From: Branchipolynoe longqiensis
Lineage: Eukaryota > Annelida > Polychaeta > Phyllodocida > Polynoidae
DNA length: 64,000 bases
Direction: 5' to 3'
NCBI GenBank assembly: GCA_030323885.1
Contig: CM059188.1
Location: forward strand, 109,500,677 to 109,564,676
The notes under the pieces are model-generated. The model saw only the letters and a program-made list of their open reading frames with translations. It was not told where the DNA came from and did no database searches. Position 1 is the first letter of the stretch; the number at the start of each line of letters is the position of its first letter. The position numbers and the translations under genes were made by a program. Positions 1-12,047 of this stretch are shown piece after piece.

Positions 1-232
1 GTATTACCCTAGACATTGAATGCGGATGGTAATGTACTCCACCTAGCTTTCTGAATTATTGGGATCTGCCCAGTAGACAGATAAAGTAAGGGTGATTCAC
101 GAGTCCCAAACTTAACAACATAATAACATGTCATATCAACTATTATATTAACAAACAAGAAAACTAACTAGCATTAGAGCTGGTACATAATTGTAGCCTC
201 CCGTACTGGTAAACAACCCCCTCTGCTGCGAT

Positions 233-518
233 CTCTTGAATAACCTAGTCACACTACTGCTTGCGACTACAAAAAAAGGGTGGTCGCAAAGAGTTTGCAA
301 AATGGTCACAAGCGGTCGCAAACAAGGTTGCAGCTACTGCACTAAAAATGACCTTGCAACCATAATGGTCATCCAGAGGTCGACAACCATTGCCTTAGTC
401 GCCCAGAGGTCGGCGACCATTGCGTTGGTTGCAAAGAATTTGCAAGTAGGTGGGTTCTTTGCTCCAAAGTGGTCGCAAAGTGGTTGAAAGGCATAGTGTG
501 ACTGGGCTTAATATGATA
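233..518. mobile_element. GTCGCAA-family palindromic repeat
   Basis: Ends tagtcacactactgcttgcg and aaaggcatagtgtgactggg are inverted. Interior is made of gaccatttg/ggtcgcaaa words on both strands. Confidence 0.6.
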
Positions 519-855
519 CGATCGTGATGATTGAGAAAACTAAATGGAGTAAGGGTGTGTGTAGTGGTGGCGGCCATGATGGCGGTAGTACATAATAAGA
601 CCGGCGTGGCGCTTTGTGGGCGTGTCACGTGACCCAAACACCAGTGGTGATGGCTCCACTAAGCCAGACGTAACAACCCAGGCATGAATGCCAACCAATT
701 ATGGAACCCAACTCACAGAAAAGTTGCATTTATTGTCTGGTTCTTAATCAAATATCAATAATGCATATTTAGATATGATATGCACCTATAATACATACAT
801 GCCGCATACATTAAATATAGAAATACATTTACTGCATTCATACATACACCCATAA

Positions 856-908
856 ATAAATAAATAAATAAATGAATGAATGAATGAATGAATGAATGAA
901 TGAATGAA

Positions 909-995
<87 letters not shown>

Positions 996-1022
996 ATGAA
1001 TGAATGAATGAATGAATAAAGA
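856..1022. repeat. (aaat/aatg)n microsatellite
   Basis: Blocks of taaa and tgaa repeats; followed to about 1250 by gcatacat/catgcatg-rich sequence. Confidence 0.95.
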
Positions 1023-1726
1023 AAGAAATGAAGAAATACACACTGGAAGTCTAGCGTGTCTACGTAAATGCATGCATGCACACATGAGTGTGTACACATA
1101 TATGCATACTCACATGCATACACACATAAATGCATAGCTAGACTACATAATACACCACATGCATACATATACATACATGAATGCATGCATGCATGCCCAC
1201 TTACATGCATGCATACATGCACACATACATCAATACGTACATACATACAGTTGGTATCGAGGCATTAACAACACCTGGGGCTGGACCTGACACTAGTGCC
1301 GATCGGGGAACATACTTATCAACGCGTGGTTATCAACTATACACAGCGCTGTATCAATCATGAAACAGAACATTGATTGATTGATTGATTGGTGGTTGCT
1401 TTACGCGGTGTCGGCAGCATAGGCCATATTCATGGCGAGAAATGTTTGTTTTTGTTCAAACCATCACTTTTACATGTAAAAGCATACAATCAATTTTGGG
1501 TCAATGGACACTCATGAATTTTTTTAAACTCACAATCATATAATTTCTGGTCAAGCTAAATAAGATTCTAGATGATAGTATTATTCACTGATGAGATTAG
1601 AACATTCGTTAAAACAATACATGAGGGGGAGTGTGTGTGTGGTGCGTGAGATATGGTGGGATGGGGGGAAATGGGGGTGGGGGTGTGGCACATTATAGTT
1701 CAACAATATTTTCGTTCACCCCTGTA

Positions 1727-2032
1727 TACTCCCGTGTTGGTAGACCATGGGGTCGTGGGTTCGAACCCTGGTCGAGTCAAACCAATGACTTAAAAATTGA
1801 TACTTGTCGCTTCCTAGCTTAGCGCTCGGCATTATTAGGATAGGGCAAGGACTGGTGTGCTCATTGTCAGGATAATGTGACTGAGTGGGATATCAGGTCA
1901 TGGTGCTGGTGGCCTGGTCTCCCAGTGGGGCAGCACTATAAAGTCGACATGAGTGCGCACAGTCACAAGTCGGTACGCGTCCTGATATGACATTAGATGT
2001 TACTAGGACGTAGAACAACAAACAAACAAACT
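1727..2032 (+). mobile_element. tRNA-SINE, head A, tail 1
   Basis: Head with B box gggttcgaaccctgg, body from gagtcaaaccaatgactt, then the conserved central block (gtgactgagtgggatatcag) and 3' end ctaggacgtagaacaac with (acaa)n. About 300 bp, no coding capacity. Confidence 0.8.
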
Positions 2033-2074
2033 GAATACATTGGCACAATTTTCCTAACGCTCATGTTTCATCAA

Positions 2075-2431
2075 TTTAAAGCTGCACAGTCTGATGAAAA
2101 CATAAAATTGTCAAAACCAAAACAATTATATAGATTTGAGTCTACATATCTAACTTCGAAACTGGTGTACCTATTGGAACATAGAAGGGAATATTATGGC
2201 AATTTAATAGAATATGTTACTACAGAAGCCTATGGTGTCAGATTTTGGATGTGCTTGCCAAAATTAATTTGGCATATTTACCATTTCAAATATCTCAAAA
2301 AGTTATAGTTATATTAGCCATTTTAAATTAAAGTTATTTCAAACTAAAGTAAGGTAGATTATAACAATCAACCTAATATATTTATCTCAGAAAATGACAG
2401 AAACTCAAAACCATCAGACCAGGCAAATTTA
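2075..2431 (-). mobile_element. CATAGTCCGATG-family MITE
   Basis: About 350-bp family with inverted ends of the type aaagctgcatagtccgatg. This copy has diverged ends (gcacagtctgatg; catcagaccaggc). Confidence 0.7.
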
Positions 2432-2698
2432 AATAAATGCACGTGTAATGGAACTATGTATGCTGAGGAATGTTATATCGCATAACTCATATCTACCCAA
2501 ATGAAACATTATTACTACTGTTCCTATAAATGGCTGAAATCATCTCACTAGTTATCATGTGCCAGTACACAATCATCCCTTTGCTCCAATTCGTACCTTA
2601 TGTTATATGTGACTCACCTTACAACCCTACTCGCCTTACCACCCACTTTAACATTGGGTCACAAACTAGGTCAATATGCACTGCATCACTATGCTGAG

Positions 2699-3017
2699 GT
2701 TGGTTGTTGGAGTTTTACATCATGGGAATATATAAGGTCATATCAGGACGGGTACTGACTTGTGACAGTGCGCACTCACGGAAACTCAAGCCACCACCAC
2801 CATGACCTGATATCCCACTCAGGTCACAATATCCTGACACCGAGCTAACCAGTCCTCGCCCTATCCTATTAATACCGAGCGGCAAACTAGGAAGTGACAA
2901 GTATACATTTTTAAGTCATTGGTTTGACTCGACCAAGGTTCGAACGCGTGGGTTCGAATCCCATGATCTACCAAAACGGGAGACGGACGCTCAACTCATT
3001 CGGCCATCCCGTCTGGT
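2699..3017 (-). mobile_element. tRNA-SINE, head A, tail 1
   Basis: Full length apart from a ~35-bp loss in the gactttatagtgctgcc region. Head ends cattcggccatcccgtctgg. Confidence 0.8.
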
Positions 3018-3284
3018 GACCGATTCATAGCTTATGTGTGCATACAAACCCAGCATTGTCAATACATGTTGAATTAAACATGACACGCGTCATGTTGTGA
3101 TATTGTACATGTAATTATATGCATTAAAACACATGGCAGTATGGCACATGCAAACTCACTGCCTAGGTTGTTGTGTCAGCGGTACCAGGGAGCATCAGCC
3201 AAATGGTTCAAACGTGTGGATAATTATTAACCCAGTTGACGAATTGTATGCAGTAAATGCGCGAACGCAATCCAGAGAGAGTGA

Positions 3285-3915
3285 GAGAGATGGGACCGAT
3301 TGGAGAGGGGGCGGAGAAGAGAGAGGAGAGGGTGGGGAGAGAGATGAGATGAGATGAGAAGTGAAGAGGAGAGACGAGAAGAGATAAGAGAGGGGCAGAG
3401 AAGAGGTGGGAAAAAGAAGGGAGAGCAGAGAAGAGAACGAAGGGGAACGGAAGTTGGTTGGTTGTTGTAGTATTACGTCCTGGCAACCTCTAAAAGTCTA
3501 AGGTCATATCAGGATGGATACTGGGAGTGGGAGGGGGGGGGGAGATGAGAGGGGTAGAGGGAAGGGTAGAGGGAAGGGGAGAGGGAAGGGGAGCGTAAGG
3601 GTAGAGGGAAGGGTAGAGGGAAAGGGGAGAGAGGGAAGGGTAGAGGGAAGGGGAGAGGGAAGGAGAGAGGGAAGGGTAGAGGGAAGGGGAGAGAGAAAGA
3701 GAGAGGGAAGGGGATGGCGAAGGGGAGGGGGAAGGGGGAAGGGAATAGGAAAGCAAGGGAGAGGGAGGGGAGGGGAGGAAAGACGAGAGAGGGGTGAAGT
3801 AAAGCAGGGGAGAGGGAGGGGGAGAGGAGGAAAGACGAGAGAGGGGTGAAGTAAAGCAGGGGAGAGGGAGGGGGAGAGGAGGAAAGACGAGAGAGGGGTG
3901 AAGTAAAGCAGGGGA
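3285..3915. repeat. Polypurine tract on the + strand
   Basis: gaga-rich 3285-3445, an interruption by a SINE scrap, then gggaag-type repeats 3525-3760 and three ~54-bp units (ggaaagacgagagaggggtg) at about 3776, 3831 and 3885. Confidence 0.9.
3454..3520 (-). mobile_element. SINE tail-1 3' fragment
   Basis: ggttggttgttgtagtattacgtcc-type end (tattacgtcctggcaacctc) only; then a polypurine tract. Confidence 0.55.
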
Positions 3916-4226
3916 GAGGTAAGGAGAAAGAGGCAGGAAAACGCAGACAAGATTACTGCAGAATAAGACTGGCCCGGGGCAATTAATCAATGAAACTTGG
4001 TGTGCACATGCTGACTTCCATAATGCGAAGGCAACACAAACATGACATGCTCCTACTTCACATGGGTGGGTGAGTGGGGGGGGGGGGCGTGATCCAATTA
4101 GTGATGCATTATGGGATCGGTGTTGCGGACATTGGGGCTGCGCAGACGATGCGCTTCGTCAGTGCTGCTAGTTGTAGATTAGACGGCGATTAGGCCTGCC
4201 TGCCTATTAGTGCCGGAGTAATGACA

Positions 4227-4271
4227 GCGCCCCCTACAGTGCATCCGTTATCGGCCCGCGCCCCCTGGTGG
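4227..4271. promoter_or_regulatory. Two CTCF-like motifs
   Basis: gcgccccctacag at 4227-4239 and gcgccccctggtgg at 4258-4271 both match the complement of the bilaterian CTCF core (CCACCAGGGGGCGC type), same orientation, 31 bp apart, in a non-repeat GC-rich stretch (4100-4450). Confidence 0.45.
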
Positions 4272-4651
4272 CGGATGGGGGAACTCCGTTTGGCATAAAC
4301 CGCCATCACATCAACCCGTCGGGTTTACGACGGCACCATTATATCAAAGCAATCAAGCGTCGCAGGTGGGTGCGGGGTGGCGAGGGTAGCGAGGCTCAAG
4401 TCGAGAAGCCATGGTGCCCGTCCTGGTATGGCCTAGGGTCTTGCTGAGGCGTAAAAGTACACCAACCACAGAGCCTTCCCTGGCCCTCTGTGGTTGAGCT
4501 CTTATGGCCCTGTCACATTATGACGCTTCTTGCCGGTGTGCCGCCAACACGCAAAATAAGTTGTACGCGTCGAGACACGTCCAACTTTTCGGTGGCGGCA
4601 CAACGTGTTGGTAGCGCGACGCGTGGGGAAAAAAAACAAAAAGAGTTTGGT

Positions 4652-4707
4652 GTGCCGTCCTGATATGACCTTAGATGTAGCTAGGACATAAAACAACAAA
4701 GCAACAA
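4652..4707 (+). mobile_element. SINE tail-1 3' fragment
   Basis: cgtcctgatatgaccttaga then ctaggacataaaacaac. Confidence 0.6.
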
Positions 4708-4848
4708 TTTGGCGCAATGTGTGGGAATGACCGTCACACACGTGCGGCATGTGCATAGCATTCGCATAACGTTATTCCAGTGCGTCCAACGGATCACGAC
4801 GTGCGCCTAAAGTCCCCGTAACGGTCGCACCCACATGTTGGCACACGT

Positions 4849-4878
4849 CGAAAGTTTTGTGCAAGCACAAAACTTTCG
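4849..4878. other. 14-bp perfect hairpin
   Basis: cgaaagttttgtgc and gcacaaaactttcg around aa. Confidence 0.85.
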
Positions 4879-4974
4879 GCTGCCCTTTCCCCCCCCCCTC
4901 CCCCCCGCTCAATTTCTCTGACAACTATCCATTGGAAGCCAACTCCCGACGACGTGGGACTGCTTTCAGGGCTG

Positions 4975-5155
4975 CCCATATGGTGCTGCAGATTTGAAAC
5001 CTTCAGCGCGCCAATGTGACTGAAAACTCCCCAAAAACAACAATTCATTTGGATTTCAGGGGGGGGAGGACAAAGGTCAATGGCGATTTCAGACTAATTT
5101 AGATCAGTGGGGACAGTTTAATATACAAGGGAATTCAAGGTTTTTCAATACTAAT
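4975..5155 (-). repeat. CTTGAAAAG-family dispersed repeat
   Basis: Reverse-strand match to 44988-45252 (cagtttaatatacaaggga, gatctaaatt blocks). Non-coding. Confidence 0.5.
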
Positions 5156-5244
5156 TACACAAATCACTAATACATAGACGCACCCTCAAGTGGCATATGA
5201 AAACGCACCCTTGCATGGCATATGAAAACGCACAATTCAGACAC

Positions 5245-5805
5245 ATGGAATCAGCCTCACACTAGTATCGCGACCACTTTGCGACCTCTTGCAACAACAA
5301 CAAAAATAATGCTCAGGTTGCCAACTATCTTTCGACCAAAGCACACAAAAATGGGGGGGGGGGGTGACTGCTGGAAAGACAGGATGGTGATCGGTTGGCG
5401 AATTCTTGGGGACTGCTTGGGGACTGGTTTGCGACTGGTTTGTGACCAAGCAACATTCGATCGCAGATCAGTCACAAATCAGTCTCCGACCAGTCCCCGA
5501 ATGATCGACGAGTGGTCTCTGGTGGTTGCAGCAATGTGATGTTTGCCGATCAGTCGGCAATCAGTTGCCAACTGATCAGCAACCTATTAAAAGTAATGGC
5601 AACCTATTAAAATTATTGGTGACCTCTGGACAACCATTTTGGTCACACGGTTTTTGGTGCAGATCCCTGCAACCTCCTTGCGGCCAAAATGGTCGTCAGG
5701 AGATCGGTGACCACTGAGGATTTTTTTGTGACCACCTGTGAGCACTTTGCAAGACTTGTTTGTTTGTGGTCGCAAGAGATCGCAAGCCTAGTGTGACTGG
5801 GGTAT
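5245..5805. mobile_element. GTCGCAA-family palindromic repeat, long copy
   Basis: Begins cctcacactagtatcgcgac and ends gcaagcctagtgtgactggg. About 560 bp of ggtcgcaa/gcgacca words; the short ORFs in it are by-products of this composition. Confidence 0.55.
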
Positions 5806-5844
5806 TAATTAGTTTTTCTATTACAGGTGCTTCCGATACGACCG

Positions 5845-5988
5845 GGAGTGGTGACCTAATCGATAGAGCGCGTGCCTCGCGTGCGGAAGGTCGGGAGTTC
5901 GATTCCCAGTCGAATCAAACCAATGACTTATCAAATTTATACGTGTCGCTTCCTAGCCTGGCGCCCAGAATTAATGGATAGGGCAAAC
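5845..5988 (+). mobile_element. SINE head B, 3'-truncated
   Basis: Head B type: cgatagagcgcgtgcctcgc, B box gggagttcgattcccagtcg, then caaaccaatgactt; stops after gatagggcaa. Confidence 0.7.
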
Positions 5989-6234
5989 CAGTGGTCCACA
6001 ACTGGTTCATCAAAGGCTGTGGTATGTGGTTTCCTGTCTGTGGGAAAGTGCAAGTATATAATAGACCCTTTGCTGCTTATCAGAAAGTGTGGCCTATGTG
6101 GCAGCAGCGGGCTTCCTCCAAAGAAATATGTCAGAATGACCAATCGTCAGTGTGTGGTTGCTTTTTTTTAAAGTCAGTTCATCTAGTAGTTTTAACCAAT
6201 AGATAGACTAAATACGAAATGTGTGCACATGGTG

Positions 6235-6415
6235 GTTGTGCAGAGAGTAAAGATGAGATTCCATATATGCAGTATTCAGTATGCGAATGCGGCCCCAAAA
6301 AAAAGAAGGAAAAGCACGTAAACGCAAGGTGGTGCTTGCATATGTCCGGTTGTGAATGTGAATGCTTTGACGGCAAAAATTTGCATGCAGCACATATGGA
6401 ATCTTAGCTTAAGTA
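6235..6415. mobile_element. Smaller copy of the gcggcatgc palindromic MITE
   Basis: Ends gagattccatatatgcag and catatggaatcttagctta; shares interior blocks with 35066-35358. Confidence 0.55.
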
Positions 6416-6535
6416 GAGGCCCATCGATGCCTCACCCCTGGGACATTGCAAATCGATGCATGAATTGTGTGCTTTAACACATGTGTTCGTATATTTAGCA
6501 ACCAAAACAGACTGTCCATATTCTTGTTTGTATGC

Positions 6536-7005
6536 AGGTATTGCAATACCTCAGGGAGTTTGACACCCCTGCCCTGCAGAGTTGTAAACCACTGCCTTGT
6601 GGTATAGGTTCTTGACAGAACCGAAGGCTAAGGGAGCAAACCCTGAACAGAAAACCATGTCACTGTGGCAGCATCAATGGTGGTTGATATATGGAACTCC
6701 CAACATCTCCCGACCAGACACTGCATGGACAAATAGTTTTGCGCCTGTCTGGACATGTTCTTGCTGGTGTGAAACCGCTATTTGCTCCCCGAGAGAGTAC
6801 CACTGGTAACTTGCAAAAGCCAGCAGCACTTAAACACTTTTGCAGGCAGCTTTCATGAAATATACCATCAAGAGAAACCTGAAGCTGAGAGACATTAAGA
6901 CCGACTCATGGACATCACTCTCACAGCAGAGAGCTAAATGGAGAGCGGCAGTCAAGTAATGAAACGGGTCTTTGTCGCATCACGACTGACAGCATGACGA
7001 TGATG
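6536..7005 (+). mobile_element. LINE 3' fragment, copy 1
   Basis: Shares its 5' part with 42215-42555 and its 3' part with 12048-12180. The 3' part reads LKLRDIKTDSWTSLSQQRAK then WRAAVK and stop, which resembles the W...L..QR..WR C-terminus of many LINE polymerases. It is followed by a short tail ending in (gat)n. The upstream half contains stops in all frames. Confidence 0.5.
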
Positions 7006-7289
7006 ATATTCTTGTTTTCAAAACGATGTACTCTCTCCAGGTGGCGTGGGTAGGAGGGCGAGCAGCTGGTGTGTGCGTGTGCGTGTGCGTATGCGTGTGC
7101 ATGCGTGTGTTTGTGTGTTAGGCTCTTATAATCGAGGCTTTCCACCACCTGTTCCCGGCTACCACCCGGTCCAGGGCCCACTTCACTATTATGTATCAGC
7201 GTATTACCATATGTTAAAGCAAATAAATATCCCATTATACGTATATATAGTAATATATCAAAAGTATTACATATATATACTAAGTGTAT

Positions 7290-7475
7290 AAAAATCCTCT
7301 GGTGCGACTGACACTGATCAAGATCCGGTGGAGGTGAGGTATGCCGAGATGGTGCCACCGGTACAGTGTTGCGTCTTACGGAGTATAACAATAATCATAA
7401 TAATATGCAATATTCCCATCCATATTTTTATACTCGCATAATACGTTATACATCACATATACATAATTATTACAA
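7290..7475 (+). repeat. Dispersed repeat (gtacagtgttgcgtcttac family)
   Basis: Colinear with 8570-8730; ends in atacgttatacatcacatat. Minus-strand pieces at 34096-34165 and 41838-41895. Confidence 0.5.
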
Positions 7476-7678
7476 ACACAGACATATATATATATATAGA
7501 TACTTTGTTACATACATATTTGTTTTAATAACTACATATAAACCAAGAAGATAGTATACTTTGTTCAACCTTTTTTGTGTGTGGCTGAACCAAGAAGCCC
7601 CCCTCCCTAATCCATCCTGTTTATCACAATTACATTAAACGCCGAAATTTTCTAACGAACAAAGGGGTTAACCCAAAA

Positions 7679-8446
7679 GAAACTCCGCCTCCCGTTTTGG
7701 TAGGTCGTAGGATTCAAACCGCCAGGTTCGAACCCAGCCCAAGTCAAACCAATGACTTAAACATTGATACATGTCACTACCTAGCCTGGCGTTTGTATGA
7801 TAGGGCAAGGAGCAGTGGAATGGGGAAGACCAATAGACTACATCATGGTTCCAGCGGCACGGTGCATTGTGGGATGCATCAGAACAAAACAAAGCCACGA
7901 GAAGCACATGGCACATGCTAATACACTCCGTGCAGCTATGAAATGTGCTAGTTTCAACTCATCTCAGCTCAGCTCTTGTTTGAATCAGAGAATACCAACT
8001 AAAAGAAATATATATAATAAATTAAGATATTAATCTTTTATCCAGCATTGCATTTACATCAATATAGCCAGCACATCTTATGCCATGTGCATTTAGATTT
8101 AGACAAATCTAGGCTCTCAGACTAGTGTTAGAGGCATAGCCAGAGTCAGTTTTATTTATTTTATTCATGTTTTTATTTATATTCTATGGTTTATGGAGAG
8201 TTGTGTCTTAAACATATTCATTATATTATTATATTGCATCCTTCCGTCGCTGTTTATGCCAAATTATTATGTATTTCTATTTATTTTGAATAAAATGCCA
8301 GTTTTGCCTTACGCATATCAGCAAACTCAATGGGCGTACGCCTTTGCTTTGCTCCCAACACCATTTTCAGCGCATGTGCAGTCGGAACCGTGATGTAGTC
8401 TATTGGTCATGATTGAAATATCCCCTGCCTAATCAATTAATGCACG
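7679..8446 (+). mobile_element. SINE head A, tail 2, split by a DNA element
   Basis: 7679-7830 carries head, body and ggagcagtggaatggggaag; the missing end gattgaaatatcccctgcct resumes at 8408-8446. The inserted 7831-8404 element explains the break. Confidence 0.65.
7831..8404. mobile_element. ~770-bp family DNA element with TIRs, internally deleted copy
   Basis: Ends caatagactacatcatgg and gtgatgtagtctattgg are inverted. The interior matches 10600-11300 but lacks about 190 bp. It splits a SINE (7679-7830 and 8405-8446). No transposase. Confidence 0.7.
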
Positions 8447-8569
8447 GCAACAAAATAATAACCCCCCCCCCCACCAAAAAATATATATATATACACAGAC
8501 ACTTGATATGGATCTAATGTCTGTTGGCTGTGCGTGTTCCTCAGGAGTAGTGGCTCAGTTAATTTTTAT

Positions 8570-8730
8570 ATATTGCGACTGACACTGGTCAACATCCGGT
8601 AGACTGAGATGGCGCCACCAGTACAGTGTTGCATCTTACAGAGTATAACAATAATCATAATAATAAGTAATAATTCCTTCAGTATCTTTATACTCGCAAA
8701 TAGTATGCTATATATCACATACACATATAA
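8570..8730 (+). repeat. Dispersed repeat (gtacagtgttgcatcttac family)
   Basis: Second copy of 7290-7475, followed by a (ta)n tract to about 8830. Confidence 0.5.
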
Positions 8731-8754
8731 TATATAATCAAGCTATCAACCATA

Positions 8755-8756
<2 letters not shown>

Positions 8757-8824
<68 letters not shown>

Positions 8825-8840
8825 ATATTTATATATATAT
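8757..8840. repeat. (ta)n tract
   Basis: About 65 bp of uninterrupted ta, then ta-rich. Confidence 0.95.
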
Positions 8841-8852
8841 ATTGAGTCGCCC

Positions 8853-9308
8853 TCACGAAAACGGGCCAATCGGTGGTCAATTGAAGATGTCGGCATCACA
8901 ATTCTTAAAAGTGTAGTGCATTTCTTTGTTTCATATTAAGTTATCCTAGAAAGAAATAAGTTTGTTGTATTTTCTCGACCGTTACATTCAGGATAAATTT
9001 AAGGACTTTCCAACACCTCTGTCAATGCTAAACTATAACTATACCGATCGACTCCGACATCCAATGATTGATGCCGACAACTTTAATAGATGTCGGCGCC
9101 GCAATTCTTAAAGTCTCGTGCATTTCTTTGTTTTATAGTAAATTATCCCAGAAACAAATAAGGTTGTTGTATTTTCTCGACCTTTACATTCAGGATAAAT
9201 TTAAAGACTTTCCAATACCTCTGTCAATGCTAAATTTTAATTATACCGATCGACGCCGACATCCATGCTTGACGCCGACAACTTCCCCCAATTGGCCTCT
9301 TTTCGTGA
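8853..9308. mobile_element. TIR element carrying two ~195-bp tandem units
   Basis: Termini tcacgaaaacgggccaat and ccaattggcctcttttcgtg are inverted. Between them a ~195-bp unit (from gatgtcggcatcacaattc) is repeated once (from gatgtcggcgccgcaattc), about 90% alike by eye. Confidence 0.65.
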
Positions 9309-9433
9309 TCATGACCCATATATATATTCAACATGCACAACAACAATCTCTTGGATTGATAAGCGTATCTGTAACAATCAAAGTTTCTTTTTCTTAGATA
9401 GTTTTCTGTACTGGAATATATATATTAGTTTGG

Positions 9434-9648
9434 TAGATTAGTTGATTAAGCAGGGGAAATTTCAATCGTGGACAATTGGTCTCCCTCATTCCACTGCTCC
9501 TCGCCCTATCCTAGTAATGCCGAGCGCCAGGCTAGGAAGCAACAAGTATCAATTTTTAAGTCATCGGTTTGACTCGCCCAGGGTTCGAACCCACGATCTA
9601 TCAGAACGGGAGACGGACGCTCAACAAATTCGGCCATCATGTCTGGTC
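9434..9648 (-). mobile_element. SINE head A, tail 2
   Basis: Tail 2 (gggaaatttcaatcgtggac, complement of the gattgaaatttccc end) joined to the same body and head as tail-1 SINEs. Complete, about 215 bp. Confidence 0.75.
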
Positions 9649-9939
9649 GATGAGGTAGATATGTACTGTGTATCGACGGGATCTTGTCCCTCCCCCCACT
9701 AACACCCCCAGCTCCCCCACCCCCACCCCCACACGTGATCAAAGTGCGATGCCCGTGTCGCGTGCAAAGCTGTCCTGATTGGAAAATACCGGATGCACCG
9801 GTAGCTATGGATATCTCGTTAAGTCGACTAACCCCCCCCCCCCCCCCCCCCAATCAAAGACACACTTTGCTCTACGTCAGAATTCCAATAAAGACACTTC
9901 ACTACGAACAACCTACAGTGGCTACACACGTTAACTAAA

Positions 9940-10439
9940 CAAAAGCACTCTCTCACTGAAAACGTCAAGAGTTTTGGCTAGATAAAAGATTCAGTACAGG
10001 GGTGAAAACCAACCCATTAGAAAAGCTGGCGAAGAATTTTGACATGCTGGGGAAATTAATTGAGTGAATAATGTCTTAATTTAAGAAACAAAAAAAATAT
10101 TTATTCTTTATATATGTTTATATATTTTCTTGCTACCTTTCAGTTGAAAAATGTAATAAAACATGCAGTTTAATAGACTTTAAAAGTGAAATCGACGGCG
10201 TTCTATGGCCGCCATCTTGTCTTTTTGCATTCTCTCCAATTTCACCAATTCTGTTCTGATATAAGTAACCATTTGACACTGGTGCCAGGCATTCTACTTC
10301 CTGTTCCATACTAAAACTATTTTCGCCCGTATTTACACTACATTGTCGTTCACCCGTGTACTACAAGTACATGGTGAATCTTTTATCTAAGTTTTAGCAT
10401 GCTTGCAAAAAAAAATATCTTAGCATGTTTCTGTCCACT
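9940..10439. other. No feature seen
   Basis: AT-rich, no ORF or repeat family that I recognise. Confidence 0.5.
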
Positions 10440-10556
10440 TCAAGTATCTCAAAAGGTGGCCATTTAAAATGAAAGTTACTTCAAACTAAAGTTAGATACA
10501 TAATAACAATCAATCTAATATCGTTATCTCAGAAAAATGACAGAAACTCAAAACAA
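10440..10556 (-). mobile_element. CATAGTCCGATG-family MITE, fragment
   Basis: One end only (atatcgttatctcagaaaa and neighbouring blocks). Cut by the 770-bp element at 10553. Confidence 0.6.
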
Positions 10557-11325
10557 TAGACTAGTTTGTCATTCCAGCCATGCAGTGCATTGTGGGATGC
10601 GTGGAAGAAAAACAAACCCACGCGAAGCACATGGCACATGATAATAGTAATACACTGGGTGCAGCTATGAAATGTGCTAGTTTCAGCTCATCTCAGCTCT
10701 TGTTTGAAATATAGAATACCAACTAAAAATATATATATAATAAAGTATGATGTCAATCTTTTATCCAGCATTGCATTTACATCAATCTAATCAGCACATC
10801 TCATGCCATCAGTATTTAGATCTAGACAGATCTGGTCACTCAGACTACTGTTAGAGCAATAACCAGAGTCAGTTTTACTTATTTTATTCATGTTTTTATT
10901 TATATCCTATGGTTAATGATATATCTAGAGCTAGAAAATGAGTAGGGTTAATCAGACATTGGTTATATATTTCTCGGAAACAAGTGTCTGTTGACACATT
11001 TGACATTTTAATATTTAGAATTAATAATGGTGATGTGGATATCAGCCTTAAAGTGAGTTGTTTTTTGTGGAATTGTATGTTTCTTAGTTCAAAATTCCTA
11101 ACTATGGCTAGTTTTGTCTTAAATATATTCATTATATCATTATATTGCATGTGTGCATCCATGTTTATGCCAAATTGTTATGTATTCATAATATTTTTCA
11201 ATAAAATCGAAGTTTTGCCATAGGCGTATCTTCAAACTCAATGGCTAGGCGCATTTTTTTTGCTGCCAACGCCGTTTTCAGCGCATGCGCAGTCGGAATG
11301 ACGATCTCGTCTATTGAAACATGCA
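10553..11325. mobile_element. ~770-bp family DNA element with TIRs, longer copy
   Basis: Ends caatagactagtttgtcatt and atgacgatctcgtctattg form imperfect inverted repeats. Colinear with 7831-8404. Short ORFs inside show no recognisable protein. Confidence 0.7.
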
Positions 11326-12047
11326 ACTTTAAATAGGTAGGAGAAATTGACTACTGGTGGTGCTATGCAGTCAATGTGTTGCTATAGAAGGAGACGGACC
11401 TAAAAAAAATCAATACATGTACCAGTGACCCCATTCCCACACCCCAACACCTACCTATCCAGACACAGTTGTGGACACGTGGCAGTGAACGCAGTCTCGT
11501 CTGACTAACAATACACCGACTATTTCAACAAAGAAATGCAATACTTCTTCAACAAAAGAATACACTATACAATTACGTTATACAACGCTAAACAAACAAA
11601 AGAATGACAAACTCCTGTATTTTAAGTCAATGTATAAAAACACAGACGTTTGTTTTTCAGTGAGGTTAAATTAAGGTTATAAAATAGAAAAATGCAAATA
11701 GCAGATGATCAAAAGTCTCGGAAATCGGCAAGATCTTTCATCCCTGAATTGTGCTCATTTAATACCGGGGGTGGCGGGGATATCTAAATAATAATTGCCC
11801 AATTCCATTTAAAAAATCATTTACATCTATAGTAAGGCTGCCGGCATGGTAATTGAACATAGGGGTTGGCTGGGTAACTGGTAAATAGAACAATTCGGTC
11901 AGCTTGTTCTATGGCTAAGCCAATAACAACAACAAAATGAATGGAAAGTTTGCATAATAAAATTCAGACACTTTCAATCCATATACCAGCCTACCATAGT
12001 ACCAATGCACGTAAACAAAGCTGTTTATTAAATACGTGTCGTAGGAG
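11326..12047. other. No feature seen
   Basis: Unique-looking, non-coding; leads into the LINE fragment at 12048. Confidence 0.5.

Noticed and set aside
755..1246. 163-codon minus-strand frame
   Set aside because: It is translation of (tttatta)-type tetranucleotide repeats (FIYLFIYL) with no unique protein content.
3490..3990. 166-codon minus-strand Pro/Ser-rich frame and matching + strand frames
   Set aside because: Pure product of the polypurine/polypyrimidine tract; no start context or conserved residues.
5845..5910. Functional tRNA gene
   Set aside because: A- and B-box-like motifs belong to the SINE head, which continues into the SINE body; no acceptor stem pairing.
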